NCBI RefSeq assembly: GCF_002563895.1 | Contig: NZ_PDJB01000001.1 | Location: 603,501 to 667,500 of the forward strand | Length of the DNA: 64,000 nt | Reading direction: 5' to 3' | From: Pseudomonas lurida | GTDB lineage: Bacteria; Pseudomonadota; Gammaproteobacteria; Pseudomonadales; Pseudomonadaceae | Shown here: piece after piece, positions 30,130 through 39,699 of the stretch | Layout: the number at the start of each line of letters is the position of its first letter | Numbering within the stretch: the stretch's first letter is position 1 | Translations under genes and position numbers: made by a program | Notes under the pieces: generated by a model | Told to the model about the DNA's origin: nothing | What the model saw: the letters and a program-made list of their open reading frames with translations, nothing else | Databases searched by the model: none

Positions 30130-30884
30130 GTCTGGAAAAAATCTACGGCGTCCACGCCGTAGAAGCATTGCTGCGTCACCACCCTAAACGCGTCAAGCAG
30201 GTGTGGTTGGCCGAAGGCCGTAGCGAGCCTCGCGTGCAGGCGCTGGTCGAGCTGGCCACCCAAAACAAGGTTGCCATCGGCCAGGCCGAGCGTCGTGAAA
30301 TGGACGTGTGGGTGGAAGGTGTCCACCAGGGCGTGGTCGCGGACGTCAGCCCGAGCCAGGTCTGGGGCGAGGCGATGCTCGATGAATTGCTCGATCGTAC
30401 CGAGGGCGCACCGCTGTTGCTGGTGCTGGACGGCGTGACCGACCCGCACAACCTCGGCGCTTGCCTGCGTTCGGCGGATGCTGCCGGTGCGCTGGCGGTG
30501 ATCGTGCCTAAAGACAAATCGGCGACCTTGACGCCGGTCGTGCGTAAAGTCGCCTGTGGCGCGGCGGAAGTGATTCCACTGGTGGCCGTGACTAACCTGG
30601 CACGCACCCTGGAGAAACTCCAGCAGCGCGGCCTGTGGGTCGTGGGCACGGCGGGGGAGGCGGAGGTCAGCATTTATGACCAGGACCTCACCGGCCCGAC
30701 CATCCTGATCATGGGGGCCGAAGGCAAGGGCATGCGCCGCCTCACCCGTGAGCACTGTGATTACCTGGTGCACTTGCCGATGGCCGGCAGCGTCAGCAGC
30801 CTCAACGTGTCGGTGGCAACGGGCGTCTGCCTGTTCGAAGCCCAGCGCCAGCGTGGCGCCAAAAAGGGCGTGAAGAAAGGCTGA
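30126..30884 (+). CDS. rlmB: 23S rRNA (guanosine-2251-2'-O)-methyltransferase RlmB
   Basis: RlmB is a SPOUT-family enzyme that methylates G2251 in the peptidyl-transferase P-loop of 23S rRNA. The 252-residue protein has an N-terminal L30e-like substrate domain (starting KIYGVHAVEALL) and the knotted methyltransferase domain with LDGVTDPHNLGACLRSADAA, MGAEGKGMRRL and the late LPMAGSVSSLNVSVATGV motifs. It is translationally coupled to rnr. Confidence 0.96.
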   Translation: MSLEKIYGVHAVEALLRHHPKRVKQVWLAEGRSEPRVQALVELATQNKVAIGQAERREMDVWVEGVHQGVVADVSPSQVWGEAMLDELLDRTEGAPLLLVLDGVTDPHNLGACLRSADAAGALAVIVPKDKSATLTPVVRKVACGAAEVIPLVAVTNLARTLEKLQQRGLWVVGTAGEAEVSIYDQDLTGPTILIMGAEGKGMRRLTREHCDYLVHLPMAGSVSSLNVSVATGVCLFEAQRQRGAKKGVKKG

Positions 30885-30901
30885 TAACAACGCAGTACCC
30901 G

Positions 30902-30987
30902 GTGGGAGCCGGGCTCGCCCGCGATGACGGTGTGTCAGTCGGCAGCGATGTGGCCGACGCCGCCATTGCAGGCAAGCCAGCTCCCAC
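30902..30987. repeat. Paired REP palindrome, mixed class A/B
   Basis: A GTGGGAGCCGGGCTCGCCCG arm at 30902 faces a class B arm ending CAAGCCAGCTCCCAC at 30987. It fills most of the gap between rlmB and the rpsF promoter. Confidence 0.85.
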
Positions 30988-31040
30988 GGTTGTTTGGCGT
31001 CTGTGCGGGTGCTGCGCTGTTCAAATAATCACCAATCACC

Positions 31041-31069
31041 TTGCACGCTTCCTCCCCCTTCTCTACAAT
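31041..31069 (+). promoter_or_regulatory. Sigma-70 promoter of the rpsF operon
   Basis: TTGCAC and TACAAT are spaced by exactly 17 bases, the best promoter match in the window. It leaves a leader of about 110 bases before rpsF. The leader contains a CCG-TTTTTGAG-CGG hairpin at about 31147-31161 that could take part in S6:S18 feedback, though I cannot confirm the known motif. Confidence 0.8.
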
Positions 31070-31188
31070 TGCGCCCCTTGCCTTCCTGGCAGGCACCGAT
31101 GTGCCTCCCTGCGGCAAGATCCATAAGTGTCATTCACTCCTTGTCTGACCGTTTTTGAGCGGCAGGCTACAACCCGTAAGGAGCATTC

Positions 31189-31611
31189 ATGCGTCATTAC
31201 GAAATCATCTTTTTGGTCCACCCGGATCAAAGCGAGCAAGTCGGCGGCATGGTTGAGCGTTACACCAAGCTGATCGAAGAAGACGGCGGCAAAATCCACC
31301 GTCTGGAAGATTGGGGCCGTCGTCAACTGGCCTACGCAATCAACAATGTTCACAAGGCTCACTACGTGATGCTGAACGTTGAGTGCACTGGCAAGGCCCT
31401 GGCCGAGCTGGAAGACAACTTCCGCTACAACGATGCAGTGATCCGTAACCTGGTCATCCGTCGCGAAGAAGCCGTTACCGGCCAATCCGAGATGCTCAAG
31501 GCTGAAGAAAACCGCAGTGAGCGCCGTGAGCGTCGCGACCGTCCTGAGCACGAAGGCGCTGATAGCGCTGATAGTGATGACAGCGACAACAGCGATAACG
31601 CTGACGAGTAA
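31189..31611 (+). CDS. rpsF: 30S ribosomal protein bS6
   Basis: bS6 is a platform protein of the small ribosomal subunit that binds together with bS18. The 140-residue protein has the [18 protein letters not shown]-terminus, the [13 protein letters not shown] core and a C-terminal tail of about 40 residues rich in Glu, Arg, Ser and Asp, ending in an acidic [13 protein letters not shown] run. The tail end is where RimK adds glutamates in other bacteria. AAGGAG precedes the ATG. It is the first gene of rpsF-rpsR-(membrane protein)-rplI. Confidence 0.98.
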   Translation: MRHYEIIFLVHPDQSEQVGGMVERYTKLIEEDGGKIHRLEDWGRRQLAYAINNVHKAHYVMLNVECTGKALAELEDNFRYNDAVIRNLVIRREEAVTGQSEMLKAEENRSERRERRDRPEHEGADSADSDDSDNSDNADE

Positions 31612-31639
31612 TCCACGGACCTTTTAAGGAGCCTATCAA

Positions 31640-31870
31640 ATGGCACGTTTCTTCCGTCGTCGTAAATTCTGCCGCTTCACCGCTGAAGACGTGAAAGAGA
31701 TCGATTACAAAGATCTCAACACTCTGAAAGCCTACGTATCCGAGACCGGCAAAATCGTTCCAAGCCGTATCACCGGTACCAAAGCACGTTATCAGCGTCA
31801 GCTGGCTACCGCTATCAAGCGCGCCCGCTTCCTGGCCCTGCTGGCCTACACCGACAGCCACGGCCGCTGA
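31640..31870 (+). CDS. rpsR: 30S ribosomal protein bS18
   Basis: This 76-residue basic small-subunit protein has the family start [13 protein letters not shown] and the [20 protein letters not shown] core. The single Cys near the N-terminus means it is not the zinc-ribbon form. AAGGAG lies before the ATG. It follows rpsF by 28 bases and is co-transcribed. Confidence 0.98.
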
Positions 31871-31906
31871 GACCGGGCAGTCGACAAGTAGTAAGGGATT
31901 GAATGC

Positions 31907-32800
31907 ATGCGCGCCTTAGCTGAGTTCATCATGCGCGGTCGCGTGCAGGCCACTCTGGTAGTGGCTGGATGTGCAGCATTGCCGTTGTTGTATTGGTTGG
32001 GTGCTGCCGCTGGATGCCTTGTGCTCCTGCGGCGCGGTTTACAGGATGCCGTTGGTGTCCTGGCCCTGGGAGTGCTGGCCGCCTTGATCTGGTGGCTGCA
32101 ACTGGGCGAACCCAAGGTACTTCTGGTACTGCTGGGGTCGTCGAGCCTTGCGTTGGTTTTGCGCGCAAGTGAGTCCTGGGCCCGTACGCTGCTAGTCAGC
32201 GTGGCATTGGGGTTGGTGTTTTCGGTGTTGATTGACGCGGCTTTCCGCCCGCAAATCGAGGCGCTGTCGCAGGAGATCGTCAAGATCCTGCCGATGGCCC
32301 TCGGGGAACTCTACCAGCAGCTGTCGGTAGAAGAGCGAGCGCGACTGGCAACACTGATTGCACCGGCCCTGATCGGCCTGATGGCGGTAATGATGCAGAT
32401 CGTCAGCGTGCTGAGCCTGATGCTTGGGCGATATTGGCAGGCGTTGTTGTACAACCCGGGTGGTTTTGGTCGCGAGTTTCGCAGTATCAGAATCCCCGTG
32501 GGCCCGGCGATGTTGCTGCTGGCACTCATGGTGGTCGGACCGTACTTCGGTTCACAGGCGACCTTGCTGGTGCTGTTTTGCAGCGTACCGCTGGTGTTTT
32601 CCGGGCTGGCCCTGATTCACGGGCTGGTCGCGCAGAAGCGCCTGGCCAGGTTTTGGCTGGTGGGGATGTACGTAACGATGTTGGTGTTCATGCAGCTGAT
32701 CTATCCGTTACTCGTGGTTTTGGCCATTGTCGACGGCCTGATTGATTTTCGCGGTCGTCTGGCGCCGAAAGACGCCGATAACGCGAACGGTGAAGGTTAA
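31907..32800 (+). CDS. DUF2232-like multi-pass membrane protein in the ribosomal operon
   Basis: This 297-residue hydrophobic protein has about eight transmembrane helices, a short charged segment near residues 140-147 (LSVEERARLATL), and a hydrophilic C-terminus. Its composition and place between rpsR and rplI match the DUF2232/YybS-like proteins found at the same place in other pseudomonads. No catalytic motif is visible and its function is unknown. It is spaced 36 bases after rpsR and 18 before rplI, so it should be co-expressed with ribosomal proteins. Confidence 0.75.
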   Translation: MRALAEFIMRGRVQATLVVAGCAALPLLYWLGAAAGCLVLLRRGLQDAVGVLALGVLAALIWWLQLGEPKVLLVLLGSSSLALVLRASESWARTLLVSVALGLVFSVLIDAAFRPQIEALSQEIVKILPMALGELYQQLSVEERARLATLIAPALIGLMAVMMQIVSVLSLMLGRYWQALLYNPGGFGREFRSIRIPVGPAMLLLALMVVGPYFGSQATLLVLFCSVPLVFSGLALIHGLVAQKRLARFWLVGMYVTMLVFMQLIYPLLVVLAIVDGLIDFRGRLAPKDADNANGEG

Positions 32801-32818
32801 AAGTTAGAGGATTTTCAC

Positions 32819-33265
32819 ATGCAACTGATCCTTCTGGAAAAAGTCGCCAACCTGGGCAACCTGGGCGACAAAGTGAACGTTAAGGCCGGCTACGGTCGTA
32901 ACTACCTGCTGCCATACGGCAAAGCCACCGCTGCAACCGCTGCCAACCTGGCTGCGTTTGAAGAGCGTCGTGCTGAGCTGGAAAAAGCAGCAGCAGACAA
33001 AAAAGCTTCGGCCGAAACTCGCGCTGCCCAACTGGCTGAGCTGGAAGTGACTATCACTGCCACCGCCGGTGACGAAGGCAAGCTGTTCGGTTCGATCGGC
33101 ACCCACGACATCGCTGATGCACTGACCGCCTCCGGCGTTGAAGTGCAGAAGAGCGAAGTTCGTCTGCCGAACGGCACCATCCGCAACGTAGGCGAATTCG
33201 ACGTAGCCGTGCACCTGCACGCCGAAGTTGAAGCCACCGTACGCGTTGTCGTGGTAGCAGCTTAA
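32819..33265 (+). CDS. rplI: 50S ribosomal protein bL9
   Basis: This 148-residue two-domain large-subunit protein has an N-terminal rRNA-binding domain [19 protein letters not shown] with the [13 protein letters not shown] loop, a long connecting helix (about 42-75), and a C-terminal domain starting near [14 protein letters not shown]. It is the last gene of the rpsF operon and is followed by two hairpins. Confidence 0.98.
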   Translation: MQLILLEKVANLGNLGDKVNVKAGYGRNYLLPYGKATAATAANLAAFEERRAELEKAAADKKASAETRAAQLAELEVTITATAGDEGKLFGSIGTHDIADALTASGVEVQKSEVRLPNGTIRNVGEFDVAVHLHAEVEATVRVVVVAA

Positions 33266-33312
33266 GCAATACCTAACTGACTGGCACCTCGCGTGCCAGG
33301 CAGTTAACATCG

Positions 33313-33349
33313 GGCACGATCCTGTTTACAGGTCGTGCCTTTTGTTTTT
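33313..33349 (+). terminator. Intrinsic terminator of the rpsF operon
   Basis: GGCACGA pairs with TCGTGCC around a CCTGTTTACAGG inner helix and is followed by TTTTGTTTTT. A smaller hairpin, CTGGCAC/GTGCCAG, stands just upstream at about 33281-33299. Confidence 0.88.
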
Positions 33350-33375
33350 CTACACACCCCTAATTTCAAGTGGCC

Positions 33376-34773
33376 ATGAACGATATTTCAGCTCCTGAGC
33401 AATACGATCTGCAAACCGCTGCCCTGAAGGTGCCGCCGCATTCCATCGAGGCCGAACAGGCCGTGCTCGGTGGTTTGATGCTGGACAACAACGCCTGGGA
33501 ACGCGTGCTGGATCAAGTCTCGGACGGTGACTTCTATCGCCATGACCACCGCCTGATCTTCCGCGCCATCGCCAAGCTGGCCGACCAGAACTCGCCGATT
33601 GACGTGGTGACCCTGGCCGAGCAACTGGACAAGGAAGGCCAGACCTCCCAAGTCGGCGGCCTGGGCTACCTGGGTGAGCTGGCGAAAAACACGCCGTCGG
33701 TCGCCAACATCAAGGCCTATGCCCAGATCGTTCGCCAGCGGGCCACGCTGCGCCAATTGATCGGCATCAGCACGGAGATCGCCGACAGCGCCTTCAACCC
33801 GGAAGGGCGCACGGCCGAAGAGATCCTCGACGAGGCTGAGCGCCAGATCTTCCAGATTGCCGAAGCGCGGCCGAAAACCGGCGGCCCGGTGGGCGTCAAC
33901 GAGCTGTTGACCAAGGCCATCGACCGCATCGATACCCTGTTCAACACCGATGCGGCCATTACCGGTATTTCCACCGGTTATGCCGACCTCGACGAGAAAA
34001 CCAGTGGCCTGCAGCCCTCCGACTTGATCATCGTCGCCGGTCGTCCGTCCATGGGTAAGACCACCTTTGCGATGAACCTGGTGGAAAACGCCGTGTTGCG
34101 CAGCGACAAGACGGTATTGGTGTACTCCCTCGAGATGCCTGGTGAGTCGCTGATCATGCGTATGCTCTCGTCCCTGGGTCGTATCGACCAGACGAAGGTG
34201 CGTTCCGGCCAACTGGAAGACGACGACTGGCCGCGCCTGACCTCGGCGGTCAACCTGCTCAACGACCGCAAGCTGTTCATCGATGACACGGCGGGCATCA
34301 GTCCTTCGGAGATGCGCGCGCGGACTCGTCGCCTGGTGCGTGAGCACGGCGACATCGCCTTGATCATGATCGACTACTTGCAGTTGATGCAGATCCCAGG
34401 CTCCAGCGGTGACAGCCGTACCAACGAGATTTCCGAAATCTCCCGGTCCCTCAAGGCCCTGGCCAAAGAATTCAATTGCCCGGTGGTGGCGCTGTCCCAG
34501 CTCAACCGTTCCCTGGAGCAACGCCCCAACAAGCGCCCAGTGAACTCCGACTTGCGCGAATCCGGAGCGATCGAGCAGGACGCCGACGTCATCATGTTCG
34601 TGTACCGCGACGAGGTGTATCACCCCGAGACCGAGCACAAGGGCATTGCCGAAATCATCATCGGTAAGCAGCGTAACGGTCCCATCGGCTTTATCCGCCT
34701 GGCGTTCATCGGTAAGTACACGCGCTTCGAAAACCTTGCGCCAGGCAGCTACAACTTCGATGACGACGAGTAA
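33376..34773 (+). CDS. dnaB: Replicative DNA helicase DnaB
   Basis: DnaB is the hexameric 5'-3' helicase of the replication fork. The 465-residue protein has the N-terminal DnaG-interacting domain beginning near PPHSIEAEQAVLGGLMLD, then a RecA-type ATPase domain with Walker A AGRPSMGKTTFAMN, IMIDYLQLM (Walker B) and the SRSLKALAKEF and RESGAIEQDADV segments. No intein interrupts the P-loop. The ATG at 33376 is preferred to a GTG two codons upstream on family length, though its ribosome site is weak. Confidence 0.97.
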   Translation: MNDISAPEQYDLQTAALKVPPHSIEAEQAVLGGLMLDNNAWERVLDQVSDGDFYRHDHRLIFRAIAKLADQNSPIDVVTLAEQLDKEGQTSQVGGLGYLGELAKNTPSVANIKAYAQIVRQRATLRQLIGISTEIADSAFNPEGRTAEEILDEAERQIFQIAEARPKTGGPVGVNELLTKAIDRIDTLFNTDAAITGISTGYADLDEKTSGLQPSDLIIVAGRPSMGKTTFAMNLVENAVLRSDKTVLVYSLEMPGESLIMRMLSSLGRIDQTKVRSGQLEDDDWPRLTSAVNLLNDRKLFIDDTAGISPSEMRARTRRLVREHGDIALIMIDYLQLMQIPGSSGDSRTNEISEISRSLKALAKEFNCPVVALSQLNRSLEQRPNKRPVNSDLRESGAIEQDADVIMFVYRDEVYHPETEHKGIAEIIIGKQRNGPIGFIRLAFIGKYTRFENLAPGSYNFDDDE

Positions 34774-34789
34774 GTCCCAGCGCCTGTGA

Positions 34790-34872
34790 GGGCCTCATCG
34801 CAGGCAGGCCCGTTCCCAGGCTGATGTGTGAATACATTCAGATGTGGGGGCTGGCTTGCCTGCGATGGCATC
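34790..34872. repeat. Paired REP-like palindrome, class B
   Basis: A diverged CATCGCAGGCAGGCCCGTTCCCA arm (split by substitutions) faces a GTGGGGGCTGGCTTGCCTGC arm. The centre is TGTGTGAATACATTCAGA. It lies just downstream of dnaB. Confidence 0.75.
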
Positions 34873-34876
34873 ACCA

Positions 34877-34923
34877 CAATTCCGACCATTACCGTCGGAA
34901 TTGGTCAAAATTTGTGCTATATT
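34877..34923 (+). promoter_or_regulatory. Perfect 10-bp inverted repeat and extended -10 before ygiQ
   Basis: CAATTCCGAC (34877-34886) and GTCGGAATTG (34894-34903) are exact inverted copies separated by seven bases. Fourteen bases on comes an extended -10, TGCTATATT (34915-34923). The repeat covers where a -35 would be, so it looks like an operator or activator site. No known regulator motif is recognised. Confidence 0.5.
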
Positions 34924-34962
34924 CCGCGCCCGCGATTTTTCATCTCAACACCGGTCACCGTC

Positions 34963-37266
<2,304 letters not shown>

Positions 37267-37283
37267 AGGCAGCCTGAACATGT

Positions 37284-37310
37284 AAAACGCCAGCCGTGTG
37301 CTGGCGTTTT
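37284..37310 (+). terminator. Intrinsic terminator after ygiQ
   Basis: AAAACGCCAGC pairs with GCTGGCGTTTT around a CGTGT loop, with T residues completing the tail. Confidence 0.88.
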
Positions 37311-37359
37311 GCTTTCTATTCGGTGGCGAGCCTGTTTGTTAAGGTAGCGACCATTAAAT

Positions 37360-37439
37360 CGCCTTCGCGAGCAAGCCCGCTCCCACACTTGAATGTATTC
37401 GCAAATCAAAATGTGGGCGCGGGCTTGCTCGCGAAGGCG
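37360..37439. repeat. Paired REP palindrome, class A, upstream of the effector-like gene
   Basis: Two nearly complete class A arms (CGCCTTCGCGAGCAAGCCCG and its inverse) face each other with 28-29 bases each. The 40 bases before it (37318-37360) resemble those before the REP pair at 38935, which suggests a duplicated segment. Confidence 0.88.
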
Positions 37440-37477
37440 TCAGTTCAGTCACCACCCATTTCAAGGAAGAACACCCC

Positions 37478-38398
37478 ATGGGTAGCCCCCTGGCCGGCAT
37501 CGGCATGGACTCCAACCGCTCGCAGTTCATGGCGCGCCAGCGCATCGAAAGCCAGATCAACCTGCCGCGTCTGTTTGCGGCCATCGACGCCGATCCAGGT
37601 ATCGTTGGCGCAGGCGTCGTATACATCGACGCCGACTTCAACGTCATTACCCTGCGCGAATTCAAGCCCATCTGCAGCATCAAGCCCAAGCGCATCATTT
37701 TGCGTGAAGCGCAGAAGTACATTGCGCCAACGCAGTTTGCTCAACATGTCGTGAGCAATCCTCGAGAGTCGCGACTGATTGGCGAAGCCGTGAACACCGG
37801 AATCTCTTGCTTGGGGGCGGTCATCAGTTGGGCTGCGATCGCCAGTGGAACCATTCTGGTGCCTTTCAGCGCTGGCGCCAGTTCCGTCATCGTTGTAGTG
37901 GGGTATGCGGCTGCCGGCGCGAGTACGCTTCAGTGTTTTAACGGCATTGCCCGAACAGCGCTGGAAGTCGCCAAACCTGAGGTCAAGGATTCGCTCGACA
38001 GTGAAGGCTGGTACCAGAATGCGTCCATTGTGCTGGACGCCGTATCACTGGCAGGCGTGGGCGCTTCGGCCCTGACGACGGTCAAGCTGGTCAGGGCCGC
38101 CAAAGCATCGACGGGCAAGAGCCTGCGTGATGTTCTTCGCGGTTTGAATCGCCAGGAAAGAGCCAAGCTGACGAAAGAGCTGCTGAGCATCAACCATCCC
38201 AGCTTGACCGCGAAGATGATCAAATTGAGGCAGGCGTCGGGCGAGCTCACCAAGCGTTTCACCCCTACGCAGCTCAAGCACAGCACCACTACCCAGATCA
38301 AAGACGTCCTGGGCGCGAGCGTTGGGTTTGGCGGGAGTGCCTACTCCGGAAACGTCAACACCATCGCGATTGGACTCTACGAGGAGGTAAACGAATGA
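37478..38398 (+). CDS. Hydrophobic-hairpin protein, candidate toxin/effector
   Basis: This 306-residue protein is of unknown function. I recall relatives in pseudomonads carrying the label NAD synthetase, but none of the PP-loop or glutaminase motifs of that enzyme are present. Seen here are a polar N-terminus (1-100) with no signal peptide, a long Ala/Gly/Val/Ser-rich hydrophobic stretch (about 105-152, two potential helices), a second hydrophobic segment (about 185-205) and a basic, helical C-terminal region. The architecture recalls pore-forming colicin-type domains. AAGGAA precedes the ATG. Its stop overlaps the start of a four-helix membrane protein by four bases, so the two are made together, as in an effector-immunity pair. 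This role is inference. Confidence 0.6.
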   Translation: MGSPLAGIGMDSNRSQFMARQRIESQINLPRLFAAIDADPGIVGAGVVYIDADFNVITLREFKPICSIKPKRIILREAQKYIAPTQFAQHVVSNPRESRLIGEAVNTGISCLGAVISWAAIASGTILVPFSAGASSVIVVVGYAAAGASTLQCFNGIARTALEVAKPEVKDSLDSEGWYQNASIVLDAVSLAGVGASALTTVKLVRAAKASTGKSLRDVLRGLNRQERAKLTKELLSINHPSLTAKMIKLRQASGELTKRFTPTQLKHSTTTQIKDVLGASVGFGGSAYSGNVNTIAIGLYEEVNE

Positions 38399-38844
38399 GC
38401 GAATTGATGACGCTACGCGACTTTTTCAGGCAATACTTTCTGACGTTTATGGGCGGCGTATTTGCCGCATGTTTTTCTTTGGCATTGGCTGTGGCGTTGG
38501 CGTTCATTACCTACTTTCGTGATGCGCCCCTTGCCCAAGTGGGGCTCAAGATTATGTCTGCCGGGGCGCTGCTGGTTCTGTTGACGGTCCACAGCAACTT
38601 TATGATTTTGCGAGGCCGACCCTCCTGGGTTTGGGTGATGGTGGGAATCTACGTCGGCTGCCTGCTGTTTGTGTTTCCAATGGTTCAATACCAGCCTCAA
38701 AAGGTTCTCTTTGGGTTGGCTCTGTTATTCCCATTGCTCGGATTATTGACACTTAACAGCAAGGTTCAACGAGAGATGCGCCAAAAACTGCTGGAGATCC
38801 GCTATCTGCGCCAGGCCGTTATAGCGGCGGATAAAAAGCGTTAG
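38395..38844 (+). CDS. Four-helix membrane protein, candidate immunity partner
   Basis: This 149-residue membrane protein has helices at about 14-40, 47-70, 74-97 and 100-120, then a basic amphipathic tail (KVQREMRQKLLEIRYLRQAV). Size and topology resemble immunity proteins of pore-forming bacteriocins, but I recognise no named family. It is translationally coupled (ATGA) to the upstream hydrophobic protein. By eye its base composition is richer in A and T than flanking core genes. A closely related but broken copy lies 219 bases downstream. Confidence 0.6.
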   Translation: MSELMTLRDFFRQYFLTFMGGVFAACFSLALAVALAFITYFRDAPLAQVGLKIMSAGALLVLLTVHSNFMILRGRPSWVWVMVGIYVGCLLFVFPMVQYQPQKVLFGLALLFPLLGLLTLNSKVQREMRQKLLEIRYLRQAVIAADKKR

Positions 38845-38934
38845 CTCCACTGGTCCGTGCCAGCACCAACCCTGTGGTAGTTTTTTAGTTGTATTCAGTG
38901 GCGAGTCCGATGGTTAACGCTGTGCTCCTTAAGT

Positions 38935-39026
38935 CGCTTTCGCAGGCAAGCCAGCTCCCACAGTTGACCGCGTTCTTACTTTGAACTCCGGCCAACTGTG
39001 GGAGCCGGGCTTGCCCGCGAAGGGGC
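38935..39026. repeat. Paired REP palindrome, mixed class
   Basis: A class B arm (TCGCAGGCAAGCCAGCTCCC orientation) faces a GTGGGAGCCGGGCTTGCCCG arm. The preceding bases (38889-38935, starting TATTCAGTGGCGAG) parallel those before the REP pair at 37360. Confidence 0.85.
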
Positions 39027-39062
39027 CAGGTTGGTCAGTAGGACTGTATGAGGAAATCAGCG

Positions 39063-39511
39063 ATGAGTGAGCTACCTGGCATTCGCAGTTTCCTGGCGCA
39101 GTATTTTCCGGTCTTCATGGGCGCGATTTTCGCGGCGGTGTTCAGCCTTGTGTTTGCGGTGCCGCTGATTTTCGACAGTTACTTCCCACGCTTGCCGATG
39201 GACGACACCTCAAGTGTTCCTTCCCGGGTGGCCTCGCGCTGACATGGGGCGTCGTGCAGTGCAATTTCATGATCGCGCGCGGGCGGCCGCAGTGGGTCTG
39301 GCCGCTGGCGGCGCTGCTTGCACTTTGTGTGGTGGCGGTACTGCCCTCTGTCGCCTTTGGTCCGCATCCGCTGTCCTATGGATTGAGCCTGCTGTTCCCG
39401 CTGCTGGGGTTGCTGCTGCTCAACAGCAAGCGCCACCGTGAAATGCGTCAGAAACTGGTCGAAGTCCGCCGCCTGCGCCAGGCGATGATTGCCCAGCACA
39501 AACACCGTTGA
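39063..39511 (+). pseudogene. Frameshifted second copy of the four-helix membrane protein
   Basis: The start MSELPGIRSFLAQYF-PVFMGAIFAA matches the intact neighbour (MSELMTLRDFFRQYFLTFMGGVFAA). After about 47 residues the frame runs into a TGA at 39240. Similarity resumes in another frame, with VVQCNFMIARGRPQWVW and LLFPLLGLLLLNSKRHREMR matching the neighbour's HSNFMILRGRPSWVW and LLFPLLGLLTLNSKVQREMR, and runs to a matching stop at 39511. A one-base indel near 39203-39215 would restore a single frame. GAGGAA precedes the ATG. No copy of the effector-like gene accompanies it. Confidence 0.75.
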
Positions 39512-39699
39512 CTGGGTAGATTCACCACCCACCCTCATGCATGCGCCACAAATATGTGCGTCACTTGCACCACGGCCCCCCCCGCTGGCGCCGTTTTGGT
39601 GCTGTACTGCACCGGGTCTTACGATAAAGCGCAATGACTGCCGCTCTGGCATAAGTCTTGCGCGCTTTGTGCCCATGCCCTGGCTCGCAGGAGGCCGCC

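Noticed and set aside
37478..38398. NAD synthetase as the product of this gene
   Set aside because: I recall this label on relatives, but the SGGxDS PP-loop is absent. The genuine nadE, with that motif, is at 47674-48501.
39048..39242. Two separate small membrane genes at 39048-39242 and 39254-39511
   Set aside because: Together they align end to end with the intact neighbour, so they are halves of one frameshifted gene; the second half has no ribosome site.
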